From Paramoeba atlantica (taxonomy: Eukaryota; Discosea): a stretch of 64,000 nt of DNA. The first letter of the stretch is position 1. Every line of letters begins with the position of its first letter. Shown one piece after another: positions 29,029-38,021 of this stretch. The position numbers and the translations under genes are program-made. The stretch spans positions 434,001-498,000 of the forward strand of contig CDRNVI010000020.1 of assembly GCA_977017575.1 (NCBI GenBank), written 5' to 3'. The notes under the pieces were generated by a model, which was not told the origin of the DNA, searched no databases, and saw nothing but the letters and a program-made list of their open reading frames with translations.

Positions 29029-30345
29029 ATGTTTCACCACGGTTCTTCCTTCACCTCACCCTTCCTTCATCGAGCCCACTCCTCCCCTTCCCGTCACTTC
29101 CACTACCGTCGTTTACGAAAGAAACTCGACCTCCGTGGCACCTCCTTCCGATCCTGGTCGCGACAACACCGAAATACCTCCTCCCCCTTCCCCTCCTCCC
29201 CTCCCCCACCCCTCACCTCCGATCTCGACACCAGCCTCCGCCTTCCCGGCTTTGGTCTTCCAAAACTCGACCGTCAGCTCCAGCAACGCATCCGGGAGCG
29301 TCGTCTACGTTACCCTAACCTCCACACCTCCCACTGGACCCAAACCCCCGCCAAAGTCCTCTCCTCCCCCCACACCCTCCGTACCCCCGAATCCCTCCCC
29401 TTCCACGCGATCCAAGGCAAAGGGGACGATGAGCCCCTGAGTGCCCACCCCAGCGCCTCCCTCGAGGAGCGAGCGCTCCGTCTCCACGGGGACCAGGCCT
29501 GGAAGCACACCCCACCCCCCGTACCCTATACCCCCCTCATGGCGGCTAAACTCCGAAAAGGGGCGTTATGGCCCCAAGCCCCCACAACGGAGGGGCTTTC
29601 CCTAACCAACACCAATACAAACAGCACGGCAAATCGAAACCACAACAGCGTTAACCCCACCAACCTGCAAACCCTCCGCGTGCTTCGACACCCGGACAAC
29701 ATGACCTACAACGCCCGGGAGTACTCCCGTCGCGTGGAGTACTGGCTCCGGCGGGACTGGAAAACCATCCCCGGGGTCCCGGGGGACCACATGGTCTTCT
29801 CCCAGTTCATCCTGGTCCGGGTGATCACCTCCGACACCAACGCGAGGATGTACATCGTGTGGAGCACCGTCCACCCCGGGGCCCGCTCCGATCTCGAGCC
29901 CTGGGTCGCCAACCTCAACTTCTTTGTGTTGCGAAAGATACGGCAACGGATACGGAGGTTTCGACCCCGGCGGCTGCCTCAGATCGTGTGGGTCTATGAG
30001 AGCGGGGCCGCGACCCCTACGGAGCTCCCACGGGGGGTGGTCCGGGAGGTCCGGGCGCTTCACCAGGAGGCGTTCACGCTGGACCTCCAGAGTCGGGTGG
30101 AGGAGATCAAGGCACTGGATAGTGTGGCGGGGCGGTTAAAGGGGGTACCGTGGTACATGCCCTATTTGTGGGCCAAGGAGGAGAGGGTGGGGAGGGAGAA
30201 GGCACGGGGGGAGTACCAGAGGAGGAAGCAAGGGGAGGGGGGGAGGAAGAAAGCGGGGATGGAAAAAGGGGATAGCATCCGGGGGATCCCGGATGCGGGG
30301 AGAGAAACGCGTACGTTGGAGGCGGGGTCGAAGTTTGTGGCATGA
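29029..30345 (+). CDS. RbfA-like mitoribosome assembly factor
   Basis: 438 residues from the ATG at 29029. The open frame reaches further upstream to a TTG at 28654, but that part is AT-rich and low in coding character, while 29029 follows a pyrimidine tract. The N-terminus (MFHHGSSFTSPFLHRAHSS, then Arg-rich) looks like a mitochondrial presequence. Residues about 225-330 hold the RbfA-type KH domain: NAREYSRRVEYWLRRDW, VRVITSDTNARMYIVWS, LRKIRQRIRRFRPRRLPQIV and WVYESG. RbfA helps mature the small ribosomal subunit. A Lys/Arg/Gly-rich tail follows. The coding strand is C-rich at first and G-rich after about 29950. Confidence 0.6.
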   Translation: MFHHGSSFTSPFLHRAHSSPSRHFHYRRLRKKLDLRGTSFRSWSRQHRNTSSPFPSSPPPPLTSDLDTSLRLPGFGLPKLDRQLQQRIRERRLRYPNLHTSHWTQTPAKVLSSPHTLRTPESLPFHAIQGKGDDEPLSAHPSASLEERALRLHGDQAWKHTPPPVPYTPLMAAKLRKGALWPQAPTTEGLSLTNTNTNSTANRNHNSVNPTNLQTLRVLRHPDNMTYNAREYSRRVEYWLRRDWKTIPGVPGDHMVFSQFILVRVITSDTNARMYIVWSTVHPGARSDLEPWVANLNFFVLRKIRQRIRRFRPRRLPQIVWVYESGAATPTELPRGVVREVRALHQEAFTLDLQSRVEEIKALDSVAGRLKGVPWYMPYLWAKEERVGREKARGEYQRRKQGEGGRKKAGMEKGDSIRGIPDAGRETRTLEAGSKFVA

Positions 30346-30849
30346 AGAAAGGGGTAGAGTTGAGTGGAAGGGTGGGGGGGGGGGCGATACGTCGCTGTAA
30401 AGAACAAAGAGTTGTTCGTATCTGGCTTGTACCATATCTGACGTATGCATGGTAACTCCTATTTTTGACAGGCGGGGTAATACCTGCAAAATTCGAATAT
30501 GGGTATCGAAACGTTTTAGTCACTACAGGTCCTGTGTATACAGTTGAATGCACACTTGACGGATTTTTGCCCCACATCCTTACGTTGCTGAAAAGGTTAT
30601 TATTTGGTGTATACAGGGGGGGCACGAAAACAGTTACACCTGCCAATTTTGGCCTATGCGGCCGTTTTGGCTACTTTTTGTTGCATTTTGCAGATCTCCA
30701 TAGCTATTGGTTCAGCGAGCCACCAGCGAACCAAGCGAACCACTTTTTGTGCTAAACAGTGCCACACAGTAGAAATGTTTTACTCGATTTTACAAAGCAA
30801 TATTCAACTTATCTTTTTTTCCTTATGTATTTAGGGTATTTCATCATGG
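30346..30849. other. intergenic spacer
   Basis: No gene recognised. It probably contains the left end of the hAT-like copy that follows, but I could not place an inverted repeat. Confidence 0.4.
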
Positions 30850-32015
30850 AACAATCGTCTTTAAAATGTAGACAGTTTCATCTTTCTATCCAAAATTTAA
30901 ATTTCTTATGGGTCGAAGACGTGTTATGTCACAGGAAGAGGTTCCAGAACTGCCACTTATATCTTCCTCCCCGAACAACTCTAATGTACTGTCGCCAGAG
31001 CATTCAAACACACTTTTTGCGACCGCTAGTGCTCGACGAGAAGCGGCGAATACACTGGCAGAGCGTAGGGCGGAAGCTCCGAGTCAGACAACTCTGGATG
31101 TCGCTTTTGTGACCCCCCGTCAAACTTCGAAGAAATGAGGGGAGGGCCCGCCTTGCTCCGGCTCCACTGGATCAAAGAAAACTTTGTTGATGAAGTCTGT
31201 ACGGCGGATGTCATCTGCCTTTCTGCAGAGAAAAGGAACAAGTGTGATGATCTTGCTCTGCGAGATCAATCAAATCATTTTATTCATCTCCGCTGTAGGC
31301 GCTGTGCCGAAGTATTTCACTCACACTCTGAGTCTACTTACAATCGCCACCTGAATCATGTCTGTCCTGGGACTTCGAAAAATTCAGTAACACTAGTGCA
31401 AGAGGAAAAGACTCCATTTGAATTTTGGCGTAGTGATTTCCCCGTCATTACACTTTGCAGAACAAATTGGGCAACGGTGGCCGTACAGCGCGCAGAGAGA
31501 TGATATTCTACGGGCAATGCCAAAGGAGGTGAGCACTTTGGAAACCGACATGTCCGTCTTAGAAGCTAAAATATGGCGTCAAATACATGAGTTAATTGAC
31601 AGCTACGAGTTGTTTGGAATACGAGTGTATTGCTTTGGACGGAGGCACGGATCAGGTTCTCGGTGAACACATCATGGTAACGGTGCTCTATGTAGGTCCT
31701 CATCATTGGGTACTTCCGCCTATGTATCGCGAAAAACATGGCGCATTTAATGGTGCCCAGATCGGTGCACAAATTGTTGATTATCTTCGCCGCCGTTTAG
31801 GGGCGCAACGTCTGCGAAAATGGGCCTACCTCATAGTAGATGGGGCTGCCGTCAATCGTGTGGCCCGGCAGGAGGCTGAGAACGAACTTGGCGAATTGTA
31901 TCGACGATTGGGCATTGTGGGTGAGCGATTTCTCATCAATGAGGAATGCGGTTCAAGGATCAACTATTGCTCAACTACAGGGAGACGTCATATTGATCGA
32001 TGGAAACGTACTGTA
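30850..32015 (+). pseudogene. second hAT-like transposase copy, broken and interrupted
   Basis: Plus-strand frames align with the minus-strand copy at 2611-3543. The BED-like finger HLRCRRCAEVFHSHSESTY continues to NRHLNHVC (31135-31503). The catalytic region HIMVTVLYVGPHHWVLPPMY and LIVDGAAVNRVARQEAENEL lie in other frames (31418-31930). At least two frame changes separate them. At 32014 the sequence is cut by an inverted-repeat element, just before the position of the C-x-G-H-L-L motif. Confidence 0.6.
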
Positions 32016-32903
32016 AACCACATACCCACATACCCGTTTAACATACCTATACCTTGGATAACATACCGGGGGGTATGTTATTCTGGTCCGCGACACTTAC
32101 ATACTCCCCCTTCCTGTAACATACCCCCCCTTCGTCCCACGGCTCACAGACTCATCCAGATTGGTCCACCACCTTCGAGTACGACTCGCCCTGTGGGCTG
32201 GAGCTCCATCAATCCATCAAAACAGAATTTATTGTGGCAAAAGGCATCCAAGAGCGCTCTAAAATAGCGCGGTGGTAGTAAACCAAGTTTCAAACCTCGG
32301 GGGAATGCTTCCCCCGCTCTCATGTTGCACGTTCGGAGCTTTATTGGGCGGTGACGCCTCTTGATCTTGTATATATCATAAACACAATCATTTTTCATTT
32401 TCTCCAAGAATGTGTGCTGTTCCCATCATTGGTGGATTCTTTGGTGGAGATTACAGCAGGTAAACTACAGTCTCGGAACTTTCCCGCATACGCTGCACAT
32501 ATGAAGTAAAGTTCTCGCCATCTCTAATCGGCTTCCCTCGTAATTCATCGTAAATTGGGAAATTTCGTTCTCCTAGCAAAGAGTTTGCCGCGTTTTTTTC
32601 TATAGGGACCCCTGGTGCTCTCTGTTTCCTAAACAAAAGCTTCGAAAATGAATCGAAAACACAGTCAAAATGGGTAAATGGGGCAAAAATGCATGTAACA
32701 TGTTTCTGTTGTACGCATTACAAATAAAGAGTATCGCAAACTGTTTTTCTGAACTAGTCCCGTATTATGGCATGGCGCACGAAAAAAAATGAGATAAAAC
32801 GGAGCCAGGACAGAGCCTAGAGAACACTTTCATTTTTCCTGAACGAACGTGCACCTATACCTTGATAAAATATCGGGGTGGTATATTAAACGGATATGTG
32901 GTT
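32016..32903. mobile_element. TA-flanked inverted-repeat element, AACCACATACC family
   Basis: It starts TA-AACCACATACC and ends ATATGTGGTT-TA. The left 120 bp match the MITE at 35753-36101, including the palindrome at 32057-32082. No transposase is seen. It is inserted in the hAT copy. Inside, around 32555-32625, lies a piece of the repeat shared with 8753 and 14105. Confidence 0.65.
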
Positions 32904-33048
32904 TATATCACCAAGGTAAGCTTCAACTGTCATAGTAGTAACACATGTCCTTCGTTAACATTTTAAGGACACCATTTTCTAAAATATACGCGAAGGTCTA
33001 AATATTTCTTATCAGCTGCTTGTTTTTCAAACACATTTTGTAATACCA

Positions 33049-33876
33049 ATGGCAGACAATCAAGCGGAAGCAAGAAATTTGAGTCAAACAAATGAACAGT
33101 GTTCTAAAGGATACAGTAGTCGTCGAGGAAAAGTGCTTGGAAGTCTTTTTCCTCCGGAAATCGAACTTTCTCGATTTGCAGCTGGCTTAAAGAATACAGA
33201 TCCATCATGGAGCTCGTCAACCCCGGCTTGCATGTGGTCTGGAATTCAGTGTAAAGATTCTACGAGGCCAGAAGAGGTAACAAATATCAAATGGCATCGG
33301 CGTGGACTTCAGGGAGCTCCAAATTGGAAGTACATACCCCAATCGGTGTGTTATCTAAATATATTTAAAAATCTTTTGACTGGTGAATTACCATTCGACC
33401 TTCTTCCACGTGAACTGAAGTTTCTATATCTGGGTTCAAACCAGCTCAACGGTTCTTTAGACATAAAAAATCTGCCTGGTATTCTAACTGAGGTATATTT
33501 GTGGTCAAATTCATTTTCCAGCACGCTTGATTTGAGCATTCTTCCTATTACTCTTACGGAGCTTTCAATTTCTCACAACAAACTCTTTGGTTCTCTTAAT
33601 CTGACTACATTGCCACACTCGATGACGGAGCTCAATTTCGAAGAAAATGCATTTACGGGCAGTATTGATTTAGGCAGCCTCCCCTCTTCTATGAAGGAAC
33701 TCTATATAAATAATAATTGCATTGAACATATATCAGGGCTGAACTCATTGCCGCTAGCGTTACGAGAACTAAATGTTGCCAATAACAACGCACTCACCGG
33801 AGAGTTTGATAGAGCATCATTCCCTACACCCTTGCGCAATTTTGGTTTCAGTATGACACTTTTGAATGAATTGTAA
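33049..33876 (+). CDS. LRR protein, RRGK subfamily
   Basis: 275 residues from ATG (MADNQAEARNLSQTNEQCSK). Its first 130 codons are nearly identical to those of the gene at 34125, marking a recent tandem duplication. The cap is PSWSSSTPACMWSGIQC, with about eight LRRs in which the asparagine ladder is intact (SNSFSSTLDLSILP, HNKLFGSLNLTTLP). It ends GFSMTLLNEL. This is the best intact reference for what was lost at 20700 and 34780. Confidence 0.82.
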   Translation: MADNQAEARNLSQTNEQCSKGYSSRRGKVLGSLFPPEIELSRFAAGLKNTDPSWSSSTPACMWSGIQCKDSTRPEEVTNIKWHRRGLQGAPNWKYIPQSVCYLNIFKNLLTGELPFDLLPRELKFLYLGSNQLNGSLDIKNLPGILTEVYLWSNSFSSTLDLSILPITLTELSISHNKLFGSLNLTTLPHSMTELNFEENAFTGSIDLGSLPSSMKELYINNNCIEHISGLNSLPLALRELNVANNNALTGEFDRASFPTPLRNFGFSMTLLNEL

Positions 33877-34780
33877 ATTGTTTGTGCGATTTTTTAGTTT
33901 GTTCCTTTTTTTGTAAAGGATCTCGAGTGGTCGCTTACTGGACAAGGCTTGTTCGTTGGGATTTTCAATCTTACTACACATGAGACTTATACTTACACGC
34001 TTTGGCCGGCGTCCTAAAACACCAAAGCACTTCAAAAATTATTTTTCCAGGTTAAAGTTTCAAAGTCTTACAATAAGCTGTATTATTAGACTTTTTTACT
34101 TTCTTAACGTATTTTGTAATATCAATGGCAGACAATAAAGCGGAAGCAAGAAATTTGAGTCAAACAAATGTACAGTGTTCTAAAGGATACATTAGTCGTC
34201 GAGGAAAAGTGCTTGGAAGTCTTTTTCCTCCGGAAATCGAACTTTCTCGATTTGCAGCTGGCTTAAAGAATACAGATCCATCATGGAGCTCGTCAACCTC
34301 AGCTTGCATGTGGTCTGGGATTCAGTGTAAAGGTTCGAAAAGACCAGAAGAAGTAACAAATATTGAATGGCAAAGGTGGAGAGTTCGAGGAGCTCCAAAT
34401 TGGAAGTACATGCCCCAATCGGTTCTGGATCTGAATACTTTTGAAAACTTTTTGACCGGTGAACTACCCCTTGATGTCCTTCCACGTGAACTAAAATTTC
34501 TATATCTGGCTGCAAACCAGTTCAATGGTTCCTTAGCTACACAACATCTGCCTAGTTCTCTAATGGAGGCATATTTATGGGGAAATTCATTTTCCAGCAC
34601 GCTTGATTTGAGCATTCTGCCGCTCAATCTCACAGAGTTTTCGGTTTCTCAGAACGAACTCTTTGGTTCTCTTAATCTTTGCTCACTACCACACTCGATG
34701 ACAGAGCTCATGTTGAGTCAGAATGAATTTACTGGTCGCATTGATTTAAGTCGGCTTCCTCCTTCCATGGCAGTGAACTG

Positions 34781-34885
34781 TATAAAGATACAGTTTCTGT
34801 ACCTTGTTGGTACATTTTGCTAGCCCTTCCTTTCTTTTCCCGGAAACGGCATACATTTTCCTTTTAAATGCCCGTTTCCGGCTGA
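34781..34885 (+). ncRNA. SL-exon-like sequence followed by GT and hairpin
   Basis: 34781-34809 contains GATACAGTTTCTGTAC, identical over 16 bases to the trypanosome SL exon (T. cruzi type), and ends CCTTGTTG where the exon ends TATATTG or TTTATTG. Upstream TATAAA also fits (exon CTATTATT or CTATATAA). GT follows at 34810. The next 75 bases fold into the nested hairpin described at 24610. It lacks the exon's first ten bases and an obvious T-run terminator, so it is at best an SL RNA gene fragment carried by the LINE. Confidence 0.45.
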
Positions 34886-35351
34886 CGGCTAGCAGGGACT
34901 GTCCCTCTTGTCGTGGAAGTAGGGGACGTACCTCCGACTTTTCACCCCTCCCCGGCTCACTCCTTGAGTGAGTTTTCTTCCCTCCCCGGCTTTCTTCTTC
35001 TCGCGCCTGTCTCTTCCCGGGAGCTATGCGCCATGGTGGCCTCCCTTGAGGACCACTGGGCGTGACTCTGCCTCGCATAATCGCGAGGCAGCGGTCGGTT
35101 GCAGTGCGCCCCTCCGGCTGCGTAAAGAGGTGGTGAGTTGCCTGGACCACCTCTACCGACTGGGACCGAGTCGGTTGCAGTACGCCCCTCCGGCTGCGTA
35201 AAGAGAGGGCGAGTTGCCTGGACCCCCTCTACCGACCGAGTCCGTGTCGAACCCCCTTTGGCGACATCCGTTGTGGGCAGATTATGTGCCGATGATATCG
35301 GCCGTCGCATTAAGGGGATTATCTCTGCGCCAAAGAGCGCATGATAAACAA
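34784..35351 (-). mobile_element. internally deleted copy of the minus-strand LINE, with SL-like 3' end
   Basis: 34795-35351 matches 24585-25143 almost base for base, including the hairpin and the two 76-bp repeats. To its left, 34781-34800 matches the 3' flank of the full element at 20712-20731. The two parts join at a shared TTTCTGT, so about 3.85 kb (endonuclease, RT) are missing. The result reads as a continuous SL-exon-like stretch ending TTGTTG, followed by GTAC. Both ends sit in the LRR gene. Confidence 0.8.
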
Positions 35352-35524
35352 CGTTAAACAACAATCGACTTGAGCACATAACAGGGTTAGATTCACTGCC
35401 AACAAGGTTGGTGCGGCTAAGTGTTGCAGAAAACAAGGAGCTTATGGGAGAGTTTAATAAAAATTTATTTACTAGGTGGTTGAGCGAATTTATTTTTCAT
35501 ATGACTCTTTTGAAACAATTGTAA

Positions 35525-35752
35525 AGGACTGAAACTCTAACCGTTTCTCACTGGACAAGATTTTTAGGATTTCCACACGGGAAGATTCGGATTTTCAATA
35601 ATACATTACATTCGTATTACGTTATCTAGGTTATTTTTACTGTATCGTACATGAATGGAAAACAAGCGAGGAAGCTTTTGCACTCAAGGCGCGATCTCAC
35701 CCCTTTGCACCCCTTCAAGCCCCCACCTATCACCCGGACCCGATTTTGATTA
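35525..35752. other. 3' flank of the broken LRR gene
   Basis: No gene seen. Short AT-rich flank before the next MITE. Confidence 0.4.
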
Positions 35753-36101
35753 AACCACATACCCGTTTAACATACCTATACCTTGGATAACATACCGGGG
35801 GGGTATGTTATTCTGGCCTGAGACACTTAACATACTCCCCCCTCGTCCCACGGCTTTTTTTGTGCAACTGTACCAAAATCCAACCGTAATGTCACGTACC
35901 TTTTTAACAAAATGTTTCTTTTATGCGTTTTTTGATGTATTTTGATACCTTTTGGCATTTAGTACTACGCGCGGTACATCTTTAGATACAGGTTCTAACT
36001 GTGAAAGTGATTTTCTTATCTTTCTTATTTCATTATCAGTCTACTTAACATACCTATACCTTGATAACATACCGGGGGGTATGTTAAATGGGTATGTGGT
36101 T
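35753..36101. mobile_element. 349-bp MITE, AACCACATACC family, TA target
   Basis: Perfect outer ends: TA then AACCACATACCCGTTTAA on the left, TTAAATGGGTATGTGGTT then TA on the right. A palindrome of TAACATACC and GGTATGTTA around a G run occurs just inside both ends (35786-35812 and 36063-36086). No coding content. TA duplication and size fit Tc1/mariner-type MITEs. Confidence 0.8.
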
Positions 36102-37342
36102 TAAATAAATAAATCACTGTCCAACAACGCATTTCTTAATTAGAACTCATTCTGCACATGAACATGTTTGTCCATAATTTTGTTTTTTTTCAATATTAGT
36201 TATTGTGTCTACTAATCCGCGTCTAAATCATCGGTTTATTATTACGTTCTTATTGGAGAGTTTTGTTGGAGAGTCTGTAGATGACCGGATGTTACGATGA
36301 AAAACTATCCCCAGATGTTTCCAGATACCGTCAGATATCTCCATGTCGTCAAGCCCCCCTCAGTAACAGAGATTTGGCTCGGAACGCTAATCGGCTGGTG
36401 AGGCTGAGCGGGCGGGGTGGTTGGACGGGTAAGGGTGGCTAGTCGTGGTGAGGGTAGTTGGGCGGGTTGTGATGGCTCAGCGTGGGGTTGGTTGGGCAGA
36501 AAATCAACGCGCTCATGAGTAAAAAAGGTCTTTGCCCTCCACAAAAACCTACACTTTCATCTCAATATACAAGGCCTCAGCCTTCAAATGGTCCTACTCA
36601 GCTTTTGTTCACAACATTTGTTTCCTTCACAGGATACATAACCCATAGGGATCAAAGGTTTTTACGGGAAACAGTACAGTATATGTCTCCGTAAATACAG
36701 TATGTTTACCCAAAAGATGAATTATTTTTGATCTTTTGGCGAATTCTTTTTTTTCAGTCGCCTTACACGCGGAGGTAGTTTTCAAAGTGAAGCACCCAGC
36801 AGTGGTGACTTCTATATTGTACTACTATAGTAAACCACCGGATCCCCCTTTTATATTTTTTTCTTTAGTATATTACTGTGTTCCTTTTTATTTTCCCCCT
36901 GTTATTGTTGACTTTTTTCGACAATCGAATGTAGAGAGGGAGTTATACAACCACAGCAGCATTTTATAAGCATTCGCACCACCGCGAGGACAGTCGTATC
37001 GTCGGGTTTCATTAACTTACCAACAATACGATAGATTAGTAGCGATTCAAGTCACGTAAATATTCTAGTTTTCGTAGTAAACGATTCCCATCTGGGATCG
37101 TTCAGAGCTCCCTCCACAGATTCGAACGTCGGCCACCAGCGTGTCGGACAAGGGACTCGCCATTCTGCCTAGGCTTTCCCAAGATCTAGTAATGCGTTTG
37201 TGTTGGCCATACGCATGATCGCTCCCATACAAATCTGCAATGAATGAACGAAGCAAGTGGTGTAGGAAAAACCGATTTAACACTTCCCTACGCTTCAAGA
37301 TTTTGAAATTTTCAAAAAACGCCCCCCCATGCCCCCCCCTAG
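36102..37342. other. gene-free region with repeats and a tRNA-like SINE candidate
   Basis: No gene. 36260-36310 (ggagagtctg...gatg) resembles 51843-51890 and 63650-63665. 36835-36965 repeats 41452-41590 (ccccttttatatttttttc through agttatacaaccac). At about 37085-37200 the minus strand carries GTTCGAATC, a perfect Pol III B-box core, about 45 bases after TGGCGAGTCC, an A-box-like word. This is a possible tRNA-derived SINE. Confidence 0.4.
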
Positions 37343-37872
37343 CATTAGAGGATTGAAACCTGTTAGGTTTTGCCTGGTTTTGCCAGGACACCTATTTTTG
37401 GGGGCGTCATTTTGGGAGACGTGTCACGGCTTCAAGAAGGGGCATCTTGTGAAAACAACGGCGTAGAAAGCTAGTATAGGTCCCAAACTCTCAAACTACT
37501 ATAGGTGAAACGATTTTGAAAAGCTGTTTTTTAAGCCATGTTTTTCGCCAAGTTGACTTTTTTCTCAACTTTCTTTTCAGAAAAACCGAACTTGGCAGCC
37601 CCGTCCTGTTGATACCAGGGGGAGTGTTCCCCGAGTACGGGGGTGGAAAATGTGCGCCAAGACCTCGGCAACCCTTTCTCGGGGTGTATTTCGAAAAATA
37701 TTTTTTTCAAAATTTTCATTTTTTGTGGCGCGAAAATGTTTTGCAGCGCACGATGGAGATCAAGTATGTTCTTCACTGTTTTTGACAAAGTAGTTTCCTT
37801 CGCCACGTCAATGAGGAATATGCGGGTTTTGCCAGGTTTTTCCTTTCATAGGTTTCAACCCTCTTAATAGTA
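37343..37872. mobile_element. inverted-repeat element, about 530 bp
   Basis: The left end TTAGAGGATTGAAACCTGTT matches the reverse complement of the right end (TTAAGAGGGTTGAAACCTAT), and the similarity continues inward as CCTGG/CCAGG blocks. No transposase. It lies just upstream of the editing-ligase gene leader. Confidence 0.6.
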
Positions 37873-37892
37873 ATTGTTGACTTCACGTTTTT

Positions 37893-38021
37893 TCCCTAAA
37901 CCCTCCACCCCCACGTTTTCACCTCCCTTCCCACCCACCTAACCCTCCTTCCCTCCCCCAGTCCCTTATTTCTATCCCTTTTTCTCACCCTCCCTCCCCT
38001 CCCTCCTCGCCCTCTTCCCCC
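37893..38021 (+). promoter_or_regulatory. 130-base pyrimidine tract, SL acceptor for the ligase gene
   Basis: Almost pure C/T over 130 bases, with an AG at about 37960. This is the longest such tract here. It continues into the coding region (the first 100 coding bases are also C/T-rich), so the tract and the presequence codons share one composition. Confidence 0.55.

Larger units (their letters stand above)
34125..35524 (+). pseudogene. LRR gene interrupted by a LINE-derived insert
   Basis: The 5' part (34125-34783) is a normal LRR frame (MADNKAEARNLSQTN, cap WSSSTSACMWSGIQC) up to PPSMAVNCI. The 3' part resumes at about 35352 as NNNRLEHITGLDSLPTR-like codons (read from aacaacaatcgacttgagcac) and runs to HMTLLKQL and TAA at 35522. 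The 570-bp gap is a LINE-derived insert that begins with SL-exon-like sequence. Removing the insert restores the LRR order almost exactly, so the insertion is young. Confidence 0.82.
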
